In this document: positions 1 to 11,130 of the stretch, one piece after another
Position numbering within the stretch: the stretch's first letter is position 1
How the letters are laid out: each line of letters starts with the position of its first letter
NCBI RefSeq assembly: GCF_963678635.1
Contig: NC_087070.1
Span: 40,551,831 to 40,615,830 of the forward strand
Source: Symsagittifera roscoffensis
Lineage: Eukaryota; Xenacoelomorpha; Acoela; Convolutidae
Direction of reading: 5' to 3'
Length of the DNA: 64,000 nucleotides
Made by a program: the position numbers and the translations under genes
The notes under the pieces: model-generated
What the model was told of the DNA's origin: nothing
Databases searched by the model: none
What the model saw: the letters and a program-made list of their open reading frames with translations, nothing else

Positions 1-1058
1 TTGTAACATAGGGTAGACAAGGAAAAGTTGTATCTAATGAAATAATTGCTCTTCCGCCCCGAATAATTCTAAGCTCTTTCAAATGAAGTTGTTGATAATG
101 GAAAAGATTTTCAAAAAAAGATCCCGCAACAGCCAAATTTGTATTCATTGCAACAGTTATTTTTCTGATTGGGGCATTATTGAAAACACTTTCCTGAATA
201 AACTGGTTTTGACGAGATAGAATGATAAAGGTTTTTGCTATAGTTTCCATGTAATTGTAATGAGCAGGTTCCCTTTCCAGATTCCTCTGCAAATATTGAT
301 GATTAGGTTCGGCTACTAAAATTTTTCTTGTAAACAGTGAACAATCAACAATTTTCAGACTAACATTTGCATTATCAGACAGCATGTAAAAATTAGGTCT
401 AGCTCGAATTAGTCTAATTGGAACTTTGGTATTTCGTATTAAAAATTTTCACAAGTAGACAAGTCAATGGCTAGCCTGCCATAAAGTGAAAAAGTTATCC
501 CTGATCCTAAAGCATTTGTTCTATCAGTGAAAGGATACATACAAAATGCTTCCGGATATTCTTCAAAACTATACCGGTGACAAGCAAGTTTTCCTTTATT
601 ACTCACTGCCGACGAGTTGAATTCGTTCGATATTTGTGCTTTATCAGGATATAATCCATTGGCGTTGTAAACCATTGTATTATTAAAATAAACTTCCCAA
701 TTGGAGAATAGAGTATGTAGAAGATTGTTTACATAAGTTAGGTAAGTTTGTGATTCCTCATCTAAATCTTTTTCCGATTTTGCTTTATGTTCAGCTTTTT
801 CTTTTCTATAAGCTTCAAACAATCTTCCTTTGAATAATTGAAGCTTTAAGCTGAGGTGGGTATCACGCATATCCAAATAAAGACTACGGTTCGTCTCAAA
901 TTCAAACTCAATACTGCTTTCATCTAGAGAGTACTGGGAAATACTTCTGGTAAGTATGATGAACTTATTGTTTCCAAAACTGGGATTTTATCAAAAATCT
1001 CCAAAGAAGAATTTTTAAAAGCTCCGTACCGAAAATGACTACTTAGATTTACACTCAT
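1..1058 (-). pseudogene. Polinton/Maverick major capsid protein (double jelly-roll type), decayed and cut by the window edge
   Basis: Homolog of the major capsid protein of Polintons, which should form the icosahedral shell. The ATG is at 1058-1056. The coding sense then moves through three frames, with an in-frame TAG near 935 and a frame change near 440. The last part (438 to 1) is an open frame running off the window. The stretch 876-439 carries the family-typical segment around 'NWEVYFNNTMVYNANGLYP' and, further on, 'YSFEEYPEAF'. The start codon overlaps the stop of the upstream core-protein gene (ATGA, 1058-1055). Several lesions make a working protein unlikely. The family call rests on motif recognition. 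Confidence 0.75.
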
Positions 1059-1422
1059 TTTATCTTGTCAAAAATGTTTTTGCGAGAGCGAATACTTTTT
1101 GAACTAATTTTTTGAGAAATGGCTCTTCTTGTTCTACGCTTGGATTTCTTTTTTCCACCTCCCAATTGTTTTAGAACTGTTTTTCTTCCAACATCTTTTG
1201 CAAATGTTTTGAGTCTTTTCGTCCACTGACATTTTCTCCAATCTCTGGAGCAGCTATTCCAAATAAATCTGCTCCGATTTTTTTTGCAGCTGGGACTATA
1301 TATTTTTTAATAAAGGGAATTGCAGTTCTCCCAAAAGTTTGTGCAAGAGCACCAAAACCTCTTCCACGCTGTCTTGCATGTCCACGAAAAATAGAAAAAT
1401 TAGCTGAATTTTGAGCAACCAT
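1055..1422 (-). pseudogene. Polinton basic core (pX-like) protein, frameshifted
   Basis: A small basic protein upstream of the capsid gene, in the usual place for the adenovirus pX/core-like protein of Polintons. It begins at the ATG at 1422 with a Gly/Arg-rich start ('RGHARQRGRGFGALAQTFGR'), then a hydrophobic-basic helix ('TAIPFIKKYIVPAAKKIG'). The first frame stops at 1171. The adjacent frame stays open to 1055 and supplies a Lys/Arg-rich tail ('GGGKKKSKRRTRRAISQK'), so one frameshift near 1185 explains both. The role inferred from family position is genome condensation or capsid maturation. The stop TGA shares ATGA with the capsid start. Confidence 0.5.
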
Positions 1423-1542
1423 TTCGTATGAAGTATAAATCAAAAATGATTATACAAAATCTTGCGAAACAAAAGAACAACTCGTGTAATTCCTACGGAC
1501 ACAAAAGAATTTTTTCACCCGTAGTATCCCTTAGTTCTATTT

Positions 1543-2269
1543 TTATGCTGTGGAAAGAGTTTTTCTTAAAAAAATTTTAATTGAAGATTTGTGAAGGATT
1601 GATAATTCATGTTTTGTCCTGTAGATATTATGTCTCCCTTTTTTTACTTTGGAAATGAAAGGAATACAACGCAGTAAAGGAGTTTTTGTATCGCCTACTA
1701 TATTATATTCTATAATGTCACTATAAATCATTAGGGGATGTATTCTTATAATGCCGTAAGAATACTGAGGATAATGTGGCCCTGTTCCTTTTATTATAAC
1801 ACCTGTCTGATTTTGTTCTAAATCACAACCAAAGTTGTGACTCAAATCAGCACTTTGAATTATAAACACTGATTGATCCTCAGGTAAACGAATGGTAATT
1901 TTTTGTGTAATCGTATCTACTGATACACAAAGTCCGTTATATTCATATTTTTGTGCGCCTATACGTTTTTGAACTTTGTCATTCATGGCTACAACTATAT
2001 CAACAACTTTTACTTACAATCCAGGTTCAATATACATCGGTTGAATCTTTCTTTTTTCCTAAGGACTTTCTCGTCCATCTATGAAAGTGAACTTACCCTC
2101 TGTAACGTTTTGGTACAATGAAGGGTACAGTTTTTTCTGAAATAACAACCTCCCATTCTCCTTTTAGATGTATTTGTTCCGGTAGAAAATTTGTAGAATA
2201 GCAATGACTATTATCCGGATAACAATTAAAAGATGCATTAGAAACTAGCTCAAAAGTAAAAGAATCCAT
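1543..2269 (-). pseudogene. Polinton penton-like/minor capsid protein, split by frame changes
   Basis: Two reading-frame pieces of one gene. The 5' piece begins at the ATG at 2269 ('MDSFTFELVSNASFNCYPDN', later 'LKGEWEVVISE'), the typical opening of Polinton minor capsid (penton-like) proteins. The 3' piece (1986-1543) contains 'IYSDIIEYNIVGDTKTPLLR', the conserved region near the end of this family. Between 2093 and 1986 the frame changes and at least one stop lies in the connecting stretch. Expected role: a capsid-vertex single jelly-roll protein. It lies between the integrase and core genes on the same strand, the normal neighbourhood. Confidence 0.6.
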
Positions 2270-2312
2270 GACAATTGATCGATAGAAACTCAATTTAAAA
2301 AATGACTTACCA

Positions 2313-3226
2313 CTAATCTGAACATTTTCTCAGCTCTTTTTCATAAATATTTTCCAGAATTTCTTCATTTTCAATATCTTTGATGATGTATGTAGGTTTT
2401 TTTTGTAGATTTTGCCGAAATTTCAAAAAATTCATCTGTAAACTGTGGCTTGTATCCTTTTCGGAATGGAATATCATTTTTCGAAATTCTAACTCTATCA
2501 CCAATTTTGAGTTTTGTTTTAGTATAATTCTTGATTGATTTGTTATACAATATTGATTAAAAATCACTGTTTTTCACATCTCTGGGAGATTTTCCATTTG
2601 ATCGATTTTTGCGGCAGTTCAATATAGAAACAAATTGCTGCAATTTGGGGACAAATTTTTCACCATGATCTTCAATGTAGCGATATATTACATATTTTAA
2701 AGACTGAATTGCTCTCTCTGCAAGTGCAGCTTTTGTTTCACTCATTGTTGAGTAAACTTCAATGTCTTTCTCCTTGCAAAATTTTTTAAAAGTTCCCCCA
2801 TATTCTGTTCCTTTATCAACTCAAAGTTTTTCAGGGTGTTTTGCGAGAAGTGTTTTTGTCATACTTTGTTTTCATTGTTTGAACTCTGACAAATCTCCAA
2901 AAAGTATCTACCGCAACTAAGAAATATTTGACTCCATTGTTTTGACTAGCTAAGTTATCTACAAAAGCCAAGTGCATACACCAGATTTCATCGATTTATT
3001 TAGAAAACGTTTGAAGTCTTCGGAAACACTTGATTGGTGGACCAAATTTTGTATACGATGTCTTGGTTTGTAAAAACTTTTCTACTTTCTTTTTTGATAA
3101 ACCACTTGCTTTACTCAAGTTTTGAATAGAACCGTACGCAGCTCTGCCCCTAGAATACAATCTGTTTAGTCTAACCTTTTCAGATTTTGAGAGGGATCCA
3201 AGTTTCTCTATCTTTTGCTTCGGCAT
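2313..3226 (-). pseudogene. Polinton retroviral-type (rve) integrase, multiply frameshifted
   Basis: Integrase gene, ATG at 3226, broken into at least four frames. The N-terminal piece (3226-2999) is Lys/Ser-rich with 'AAYGSIQNLSKASGLSKKKV'. The middle (2996-2745) shows the core region only in fragments. The 2745-2557 piece ('AERAIQSLKYVIYRYIEDHG') fits the segment around the catalytic Glu. The C-terminal piece (2567-2313) contains 'KKPTYIIKDIENEEILENIY', typical of the C-terminal domain. In intact Polintons this enzyme inserts the element and leaves short target duplications. The number of breaks rules out function here. Confidence 0.75.
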
Positions 3227-3570
3227 TCTTGTTAATAACAATTTTAGGAGGAAGTTGAGTTGCTTCCAAAATAGTAAAGTAAATGTCTGGAAAATCGGTA
3301 CTTTTGCGCTTTAGTGCACACACAAAATCTACAATAGATTCTTTTGTACCTCGATTATCTAAAATAATATTGTGAGACTGGCTGAGTTTAATTCTAGGAG
3401 AATTCAAAATTAAATCTATAATGTGCTTATTGTTGCTCGTTTTCAACCTCGCATTTACAGCACTGTGAACAGAATCAAAATTCTTTGGTACAATCTCCTC
3501 TTTTGCTTGCTTTTGTTCCAATTTTTGTTTTCTTGGAAGTACACTTTGTGATTGATAAACTGAGTACGGA
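3180..3570 (-). pseudogene. Unidentified Polinton accessory protein overlapping the integrase start
   Basis: A frame of about 130 codons with no ATG in the open part; the first in-frame initiator-like codon is TTG at 3521. It is basic and Gln/Lys-rich at the start ('QKLEQKQAKEEIVPKNF'), then mixed ('FPDIYFTILEATQLPPKIVI'). Its last 47 bases overlap the integrase start in another frame. The first bases are homologous to 8,378-8,430, where the duplicated ATPase block begins, so the duplication boundary cuts this gene. I do not recognise its function. Position between ATPase and integrase suggests a structural or regulatory Polinton protein. Confidence 0.4.
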
Positions 3571-3591
3571 TTTAAAACAAACTATTCCATA

Positions 3592-4484
3592 CTATGTCAA
3601 TCGTTTAATGACAAAAGGGGTGATGATAGATATCAATTGTAACCCTTTAGTTGAACTTAAAAATAATTTTTTTTGTGTAGAGGAGTTGTTTTTTGTGTTA
3701 GTTGTGAAATGTCTTTTCGATATTTTACTACGTCTTCTTTCCGAAGATCTAAAAGCTCTCCTCTTAATAGGTTTACTAAACTCTCGCTCAGAAACTGAAT
3801 GAAATCTTTTGGGCAATTGAGAATGAATGGTTTTCGAAGCCTTAGGGCAAATTTTTGAAATGTTGGGAGAATAGAGACGTTTTGTGTACCCTTCGTCCAA
3901 AAACTTTGTCTCTATTCCAGCTGGTAAGTAAAGTTTTGTTGTAACTGACCCACTATTAGAGCAATACCTAAGTGAATCAACTGTTTTTGGGGTTAAATCA
4001 TTAAGTAATTGACCATACGGAACGGAGTTGCATCTTGATACCAATCTTTCAATTGACATCCTAGACACAAGACTATGTGTGTGTTTTGTAACTCTATATC
4101 TCTTCCTAATTTGCTTTGATAAAATAAATTGTGTTTGATGTATTTTGTATTCAGTCCCCTGTGTCTCCCAGCAGTAGCAATTTTTACAAATTGCTTGGAG
4201 TTTGAAAGTTTTCACAAGAATCATCAAATATTAGCAAATACTTAGTTCCGTTATTGGAAAAATTTTCAATCAAGTCAAAATCTACTCCTTGGATAAATTT
4301 AAGGTTTTTTTTGCATTTGACTATAAAGAGGTTGATAATGTTGTTAAAAAAAAAAAATTTTGTCGAATGCTGGTTGAAAAGTACCAATTTTCAACCAATC
4401 AAAAATAAGATGAGATTTTTCAGAACTACTTGGTCCAAATAGGCAAATAAAAATTCGTTCTTTGTTAAATATAATTTTATTCAT
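3592..4484 (-). pseudogene. Polinton DNA-packaging ATPase (FtsK/HerA-like), copy 1, decayed
   Basis: Packaging ATPase expected to pump the genome into the capsid. ATG at 4484. The P-loop is degenerate: it reads GPSSSEK where the second copy keeps GPSGSGK. The Walker B region 'KYLLIFDDS' is present. The coding sense changes frame after the Walker B region, and about 70 bp present in copy 2 is deleted around 4,070. The C-terminal half (4075-3592) has the conserved 'DSLRYCSNSGSV' region and a Lys/Arg/Ser-rich tail. The ATPase start overlaps a TGA upstream (ATGA at 4484-4481). Confidence 0.75.
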
Positions 4485-4745
4485 AGCTTTGGAGAAGGTA
4501 GAATATAACCGACTTTACTTGATAAGATAGCTACCCAAACTGTTGTTTCTTCACATGTTGTGGATAACATAATTCGAACGATAGCACATACAAGCATCAA
4601 AACTATAACAAAAAAATGGCACAAAAAAAACTAAAAGAGATCTATTACAAGTACGTCCAGACGATTTTCATGATTTTCGTTCATGACTTTCTTCATCAAA
4701 AACAAAATTTCCTAAACTTACGGGCTTGTCACATTGATCGACCAT
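4481..4745 (-). pseudogene. Putative small membrane protein upstream of the ATPase, copy 1
   Basis: The ATG at 4745 opens a 26-codon acidic start ending in an in-frame TGA at 4670. An adjacent frame then encodes a strongly hydrophobic stretch ('HFFVIVLMLVCAIVRIML') and runs to a TGA that overlaps the ATPase ATG. Together they look like a single-pass membrane protein broken by one stop and one frameshift at an A8 run. The same block recurs nearly unchanged at 9,432-9,690 with the same lesions, so the damage predates the duplication. I do not recognise the family. Confidence 0.3.
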
Positions 4746-4767
4746 CTTAACTCTAAAAAGAAAAAGT

Positions 4768-5208
4768 TGACACTGAAATTTAATTAAAGTTTGAAAATGG
4801 TAGTACATTAAGATTAATATAGTTTACAATTTGTTAAAAAACCTCGAGTCCATATTCCGTATGCAATTGCTTTTCCTTCTGCACAGTGAAGAGTTTTGCA
4901 TGGCGGAATGGGTAATTGCTACGCCTCTAATCTTATTCTTCATCTTTGAATATCAAAAATTGATATTTAGGGCAAGCGTAGTCAACCAAATTAAAAATCT
5001 TTGTTTTCAAAAACTCAGACAGAATCTTATAACCACTGCTCCAATTGATTCCATGAAGATGCTTTGTACACCAAAAAGATTGGGATGTTGGTTTGAATTT
5101 TTTGGGAGGAAGAAAGGAATATCCTACAGCGTGTCCATCCTTATAAACTCGTAAATTTTTCACTGTTTTGTTTTCAATACATTCAATATCCAAAACAACC
5201 AGACTCAT
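4768..5208 (-). pseudogene. Conserved Polinton protein 'Y' (unknown function), copy 1
   Basis: ATG at 5208. Conserved-looking start ('MSLVVLDIECIENKTVKNLR') followed by 'GYSFLPPKKFKPTSQSFWCT' and 'KHLHGINWSSG'. The frame ends at 4933, but the neighbouring frame continues the similarity to about 4,780, so a late frameshift is likely. Relative to copy 3 (about 10 kb) it lacks roughly 85 bp after the 'GINWSSG' segment. A DxE motif (DIE) near the N-terminus recalls DEDD exonucleases, but no other catalytic residue is secure, so that is speculation. Three copies exist in the window. Confidence 0.45.
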
Positions 5209-5289
5209 TCTTTTAACTGTTTTCTCTGGAGTTTTTTGGGTAAAATGATTAACAATCAAACGATGCATATACTGATGCAGCAAAAATTT

Positions 5290-5960
5290 TAACGTGAAAA
5301 CAGAAAAACAATCCAGTCACGTGACCAAGAAAGCATGAACTGGGGAGACATAACAATTTTCAGGACCTTTTTTTTGTAATAGATTTCACAGATCCAGCAG
5401 AATCATGTAGAATTGCATATAGTCTAAAATATTTGACGAGAAATCTGGCTTAATAATCTTCAAAATTCTTAGAATTTCTTTCAATTTATGTACGTTCACT
5501 TTCTACAGTGCTTTCGTCAATAATGATGCAAGTTTTTTTGAAAGTCTTTACATAACCTAGTAATGAAGAAAGCCTATCGAGTAATTTATCATATTCTTAT
5601 CTTTGTAGTTGTAAAGATTGATTATTTTCCATTGATTTCTATTTCTACGATATTTTACAAGTTCTATTTTTTTGGTCTCTCATCTGTATCCTATGTGAGT
5701 TTTTTTCTACCATTATGCACAATCCACTCAAAATGAGATGTTTGCAAGTCTACGTTCAAATTCTGCAAATTTGGTAAATTTTGCGATTCTATAATTCTTA
5801 GTGAAAATTTTTGGGACTTTTGTTCAAGAACAAAATGAAAAGTCCCAATTTTTTGTGAAGTTTTAAGATTAAATTTCTTGAAAAACCAATATTCATACTG
5901 TTCAACACCAAAACTAAATGAAAAATGATTTTGAGGATAAATAATTAATTTACAAGACAA
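5290..5960 (-). pseudogene. Unidentified Polinton protein 'X', copy 1
   Basis: Decayed gene immediately upstream of Y on the same strand. The first piece (5960-5691) begins 'MSCKLIIYPQNHFSFSFGVE' and includes 'NLPNLQNLNVDLQTSHFEWI'. Later pieces are spread over other frames down to about 5,300. It lacks about 120 bp present in the third copy around 10,441-10,600, a deletion shared with copy 2. I recognise no domain. Conserved linkage of X and Y in all copies suggests they are adjacent genes of one transcription unit. Confidence 0.35.
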
Positions 5961-6097
5961 AAAACATAAATAACACTATTTATTGTACATTGCAGTTCTC
6001 AACAAACATAGAGTCTCCCAAAGTTTGGGACAGTTCTTTGATTTCGTTCAAAGTGTAATTGACATCTGAAATTTACAGATGACAATGAGAATTTTGA

Positions 6098-6535
6098 CAC
6101 TGAAATTTAATTAAAGTTTGAAAGTGGTAGTACATTAAGATTAATATAGTTTACAATTTGTTAAAAAAATATCGAGTCCATGTTCCGTATGCAAATGCTT
6201 TTCGTTCTGCACAGTGAAGAGTTTTGCATGGCGGAATGGGTAATTGCTACGCCTCCATCTTATTCTTCATCTTTGAATATCAAAAATTGATATTTAGGGC
6301 AAGCGTAGTCATCCAAATTATAAATTTTTGTTTTCAAAAACTCAGACAGAATCTTATAACCACTGCTCCAATTGATTCCATGAAGATGCTTTGTACACCA
6401 AAAAGATTGGGATGTTGGTTTGAATTTTTTGGGAGGAAGAAAGGAGTATCCCACAGCGTGTCCATCCTTATAAACTCCTAACTTTTTCACTGTATTGTTT
6501 TCAATACATTCAATATCCAAAACAACCAGACTCAT
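6098..6535 (-). pseudogene. Conserved Polinton protein 'Y', copy 2
   Basis: Second copy of Y, ATG at 6535, almost identical to the copy at 4,768-5,208, including the same roughly 85-bp internal deletion. The readable frame runs to 6260 and ends in 'KYQFLIFKDEE'. Upstream, the frame stays open into sequence that belongs to the 3' end of X. Shared deletions mark copies 1 and 2 as products of a recent tandem duplication of an already damaged block. Confidence 0.45.
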
Positions 6536-6589
6536 TCTGTTAACTGTTTTCTCTGGAGTTTTTTGGGTAAAATGATTAACAATCAAACG

Positions 6590-7290
6590 AATATATACTG
6601 ATGCAGCAAAAATTTTAACATGAAAACAGAAAAACAATCCAGTCACGTGACCAAGAAAGCATGAACTGGGGAGACATAACAATTCTCAGGAACTTTTTTT
6701 GTAGTAGATTTCACAGATCCAGCAGAATCATGTAGAATTGCATATAGTCTAAAAATTTGATGAGAAATCTGGCTTAATAATCTTCAAAATTCTTAGAATT
6801 TCTTTCAATTTATGTACGTTCACTTTCTACAGTGCTTTCGTCAATAATGATGCAAGATATTTTGAAAGTCTTTACATAACCTAGTAATGAAGGAAGCCTA
6901 TCGAGTAATTTATCATATTCTTATCTTTGTAGTTGTAAAGATTGATTATTTTCCATTGATTTCTTTTTCTACGATATTTTACAAATTCTATTTTTTTGGT
7001 CTCTTATCTGTATCCTATGTTAGTTTTTTTTCTACCATTATGCAGAATCCACTCAAAATGAGATGTTTGCAAGTCTACGTCCAAATTCTGCAAGTTTGGT
7101 AAACTTTGCGATTCTATAATTCTTAGTGAAATTTTTTGGAGCTTTTCTTCTAGAACAAAATGAAAAAGTCCCATTTTATTGTGAAGTTTTAAGATTAAAT
7201 TTCATGAAAAACCAATATTCATACTGTCCAACACCAAAACTAAATGAAAAATGATTCTGAGGATAAATAATTAATTTACAAGACAAAAAA
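6590..7290 (-). pseudogene. Unidentified Polinton protein 'X', copy 2
   Basis: Second copy of X, about 95% similar by eye to 5,290-5,960, with extra stops and small indels. It precedes Y copy 2 directly and follows Z copy 1. Plus-strand frames here (for example 6887-7102, rich in Phe/Tyr) are shadows of this gene. Function unknown. Confidence 0.3.
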
Positions 7291-7305
7291 CATAAATAAC
7301 ACTAT

Positions 7306-7800
7306 TTATTGTACATTGCAGTTCTCAACAAACATAGAGTCTCCCAAAGTTTGGGACAGTTCTTTGATTTCGTTCAAAGTGTAGTTGACATCTTCAACTT
7401 GTTTCATTGCTTCATTCTCTTTTGCGATGAACAGTTGAATCTGAACATAGGGAGATTTGTTAACATTGTACTTCTTGATCGTGACACAAACTTGTCTTCT
7501 ATTGTAGGTTGCTATGTCATTCAATTTGGTGCAGTTGGCAAGCTCCTGATCCATAGTTGACTCCATGTCAGAAGTGAGTTTCAATATAGGAACAAGTCCA
7601 AGGTTTTCAGCATTGTGAATAACAGTATTTCTAATTACCGAGATTGTTTCTCCTTCTTTTTCACCAAGATAGACTTGCTGTCTTTTTTCGAGTTGTCCCA
7701 ACTCAATTTTCTTGAATAGTTGAAAGCAGGGTTCAAAGTAAATTTTCCCCTAGTAGAGTTTTTGGGACCAAGCAAATCTCCCAATTCTTGTTTGATTAAA
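7306..7800 (-). pseudogene. Polinton protein 'Z', possible PC4-like single-stranded DNA-binding protein, copy 1
   Basis: A frame of 131 codons (7701-7306), with more coding sense upstream in a neighbouring frame (to about 7,800). The central segment 'RRQVCVTIKKY' followed by 'PYVQIQLF' and a later 'NYTLNEIKELSQTL' has the order of the PC4/p15 C-terminal domain: basic beta strands, then a helix. That reading is an inference. No ATG is in the open part; the first initiator-like codon is TTG. The gene sits about 230 bp downstream of a TATA/CCAAT region at 7,966-8,127. It is damaged by one 5' frame change. Confidence 0.35.
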
Positions 7801-8373
7801 AATCAAAAATAAGAAAGAGCTGAGAGAGGGGAAGCTGACGGAAGATAAGTTGAAGTTACGGTATTTAGAGCTGAGAGAGGAGGTGGTGGACGGTAGTTAA
7901 GTTGAAAATAAAATGATTTTTAGATAGGAGTTAGGGCTACCTTCAACTCGAATGTGTGGGTTTAACCAATCAGAGTTGATTTTCCTTAATTGGATTGTAG
8001 TCGTTTCCAATCAGATTTCAGCTTCGTTTTATAGGATTCTTGGATAAAAATCGTGTCCAATTCGGAAACAAAGCTCCAATCAAAAAGTTGTTCATTGTTC
8101 ATTTTTATTCTAGTTGTTGTATCCAATTAGAGAAGTTTTTAAGGACTTAAATCTTCTAGATGAGTAAAAGTATACACAAAAACAATTGCAAAAGAAATGA
8201 CCGAAAGTTGTTTGCAGTAAAAATAAAAAATTTTGCTGATATAGGTAACAAAAGAAAGAAAATTAATAAAAGTAACATCTCTGCAATTTTTTTCATCAAG
8301 TTAATTGAATTTTTGTATTTAATCAATGAGAAATTGCTGATTTTTAAGTAGATAGTCAAGTTTTTTAATTTTT
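7795..8373 (-). promoter_or_regulatory. Duplicated upstream region with TATA box and several CCAAT boxes, copy 1
   Basis: Non-coding block similar over about 570 bp to 13,910-14,480. It carries TATAAAAC on the minus strand at 8033-8026 and CCAAT motifs (plus-strand coordinates) at 7966, 8007, 8057, 8076 and 8123. A TATA box about 230 bp from the protein Z frame, with inverted CCAAT boxes upstream of it, reads as a minus-strand promoter. The part beyond 8,150 is homologous to the end of the coiled-coil gene at 14.4 kb, and the block stops abruptly at about 8,373 where the ATPase duplication starts. Confidence 0.45.
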
Positions 8374-8551
8374 TTATGTACAATCCCCTCTTTTTCTTGC
8401 TTTTTTTCCAATTTTTGTTTTCTTGGAAGTGCACTTTATAATTGATAAACTGAGTACGGAATTAAAACAAACTGTTCCATACTATGTCAATCGTTTAATG
8501 ACAAAAAGGGTGATGATACACATTAATTGTAACCCTTTAGTTGAAATTAAA

Positions 8552-9434
8552 TTAATTCTTCTTTTGTGTAGAGGAGTTCTTTTTTGGGTTAGTTCTGAAA
8601 TATCTTTTCGATATTTTACTACGTCTTTTATCCGAAGATCTCGAAGCTCTCCTCTTAATAGGTTTACTAAATTCTCGCTCAGATTCTGAATGAAATCTTC
8701 TGGACAATTGAGAATGAATGGTTTTCAAAGCCTTGGGGCAAATTTTTGAAATGTTGGGAGAATAGAGATGTTTTGTGTACCCTTCATCCAAAAACCTTGT
8801 CTCTATTCCAGCTGGTAAGTAAAGTTTTGTTGTAACTGACCCACTATTAGAGCAATACCTAAGTGAATCGACTGTTTTTGGGATTAAATCAATAAGTAAA
8901 TGACCATAAGCAACGGAGTTGCATCTTGATACCACTCTTTCAATTGAGATCCTAGACCTAGTTGTTGACTTAATGTATTGAATTGTAAAACATCCCTCGG
9001 TGACTTGAACAAGACTATGTGTGTATTTTGTAACTCTATATCTCATCCTAATTTGCTTTGATGAAATAAATTGTGTTTGATATACATTGTATTCAGACCC
9101 CTGTGTCTCCCCGCAGTAGCAATTTTTGCAAATTGGTTGGAGTTTGAAATTTCTTCACAAGAATCATCAAATATAAGCAAATACTTAATTCCATTATTGG
9201 GGAGATTTTCAATCAAGTCAAAATCTACTCCTTGGATAATTTTAAGGTTTTTTCTTTGCATTTGACTATAACGAGGTTGATAATGTTGACAAAAATAAAA
9301 AATTTTGTCCAATGCTGGTTGAAAAGTACCAATTTTCAACCAATCAAAAATAAGATGAAATTTTCCAGATCCACTTGGTCCAACTAGGGAAATAAAAGTT
9401 CGTTCTTTGGTAGATATTATTTTATTCATAGCTT
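8552..9434 (-). pseudogene. Polinton DNA-packaging ATPase, copy 2
   Basis: Best preserved ATPase copy. The first frame starts at the ATG at 9429 and has an intact P-loop (GPSGSGK, about residues 17-23), a Walker B strand ending in 'LLIFDDS' (about residues 78-86), and the 'AGRHRGLNTMYIKHNLFHQS' segment with conserved Arg and His. The frame ends at 9043. The remaining C-terminal half continues in other frames to 8552, with 'DSLRYCSNSGSV' and a basic Ser-rich tail. One or two single-base changes would therefore account for inactivation. It is homologous to 3,592-4,484. Confidence 0.8.
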
Positions 9435-9706
9435 TGGAGAAGATAGAATATAACCGACTTTACTTGATAAGATAGCTACCCAAACTGTTGTTTCTTCACA
9501 TGTTGTGGATAACATAATTCGAACGATAGCACATACAAGCATCAAAACTATAACAAAAAAATGGCACAAAAAAAACTAAAAGAGATCTATTACAAGTACG
9601 TCCAGACGATTTTCATGATTTTCGTTCATGACTTTCTTCATCAAAAACAAAATTTCCTAAACTTACGGGCTTGTCACATTGATCGACCATCTTAACTCTA
9701 AAAAAA
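9432..9706 (-). pseudogene. Putative small membrane protein upstream of the ATPase, copy 2
   Basis: Nearly identical repeat of 4,481-4,745, with the same in-frame TGA and the same A8-run frame change. The hydrophobic stretch ends at a TGA overlapping the ATPase ATG. Nothing else is visible in this interval. Confidence 0.3.
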
Positions 9707-9729
9707 GTTGACAATGAAATTTAATTAAA

Positions 9730-10235
9730 GTCTGAAACTGGCAACATTAAGATTAGTATAATTTACAAATTGTTTAAAAAAATCGAGTCCATGTTCCGTA
9801 TGCAAGTGCTTTTCTTTCTGCACAGTGAAGAGTTTTTGCATGACGGAATAAGTAGTTGCTACACCTCCAATCATATTCTTCATCTTTGAATATCAAATCT
9901 GATATTTAGGGCAAGCATAGTCATCCAAATTAAAAATCTTTGTTTCCAAAAACTCAGACAGAATCTTACATTTTTCATAACCTTTTACAAAAAATTGCGT
10001 TTCTGTGGCTTCTAGGTTTTTCAGTATTTTTCCAAGTTCAGCATATTTTTCATAACCACTGCTCCAATTGATTCCATGAAAATGCTTTGTACACCAAAAA
10101 GATTGGGATGTTGGTTTGCATTTTTTGGGAAGAAGAAAGGAATATCCTACAGTTTGTCCAGCCTTTTAAACTCCTTACTCTTTCACTGTATTGTTTTCAA
10201 TACATTCAATATCCAAAACAACGAATCATTCTGTT
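9730..10235 (-). pseudogene. Conserved Polinton protein 'Y', copy 3 (longest)
   Basis: Third copy of Y. It keeps about 85 bp (about 9,970-10,055) that copies 1 and 2 have lost; the segment is flanked by short 'TTCATAACC' direct repeats, which may have mediated the deletion. It also carries several frameshifts and stops of its own, so no single frame covers it. The start region near 10,235 has lost the clean opening seen in the other copies. Identity rests on nucleotide similarity to the other two copies. Confidence 0.4.
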
Positions 10236-10249
10236 AACTGTTTTCTCTG

Positions 10250-11130
10250 GAGTTTTTTTGGTAAAATGATTAACAATCAAACGATGCATATACCGATGCA
10301 GCAAAAATTTTAAAATAAAAACAGAAAAATAATCCAGTCACGTGACCAAGAAAGCATGAACTGGGGGGACATAACAATTTTCAGGACCTTTTTTTGTAGT
10401 AGATTTCACAGATCCAGCAGAATCATGTAGAATTGCATGCAGTCTAAAAATTTTGGAGTTTGCAAAAAAGTAATCCATACAGGAATTTCCGTATCCAAAT
10501 AGTCCTCAAGAAGGAAGTTTTTGATCCATTTCTTTTAAATTTATGTCCGGGTCCAAAAATAAACCGGTACAAAGAAATACATTTTTTCTTTTTGTATTTG
10601 ATGAGATATCTGGCTTAATAATCTTCAAAATTCTTAGAATTTCTTTCAATTTATGTACGTTCACTTTCTACAGTGCTTTCGTCAATAATGATGCAAGTTT
10701 TTTTGAAAGTCTTTACATAACCTAGTAATGAAGAAAGCCTATCGAGTAATTTATCATATTCTTATCTTTGTAGTTGTAAAGATTGGTTATTTTCCATTGA
10801 TTTCTCTTTTTACGATATTTTACAAGTTCTATTTTTTTGGTCTTTGATCTGTATCCTATGTGAGTTTTTCTTCTACCATTATGCAGAATCCATTCAAAAT
10901 GGGATATTTGCAAGTCTACGTCCAAACTCTGCCAGTTTGGTAAACTTTGGGATTCTATATTCTTAGTGAAATTTTTTGGGACTTATCTTCAAGAACAAAA
11001 TGAAAAAATCCCAATTTATTGTGAAGTTTTAGGATTAAATTTCTTGAAAAACCAATATTCATACCGTTCAACACCAATACTAAATGAAAAATGATTTTGA
11101 GGATAAATAATTAATTTACAAGACAAAAAA
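10250..11130 (-). pseudogene. Unidentified Polinton protein 'X', copy 3 (longest)
   Basis: Third copy of X, with about 120 bp extra (10,441-10,600) compared with copies 1 and 2. Readable pieces include 10,925-10,722 ('DVDLQISHFEWILHNGRRK'). Frames change several times. It lies upstream of Y copy 3, as in the other blocks. Function unknown. Confidence 0.3.

Noticed and set aside
8156-8434. Leu/Phe-rich 'membrane protein' ORF, also present at 14,263-14,565
   Set aside because: It lies in the duplicated promoter block and the 3' end of gene W. The hydrophobic run reflects the complement of an Asn/Lys/Ile-rich stretch, and the two copies do not keep the frame limits.
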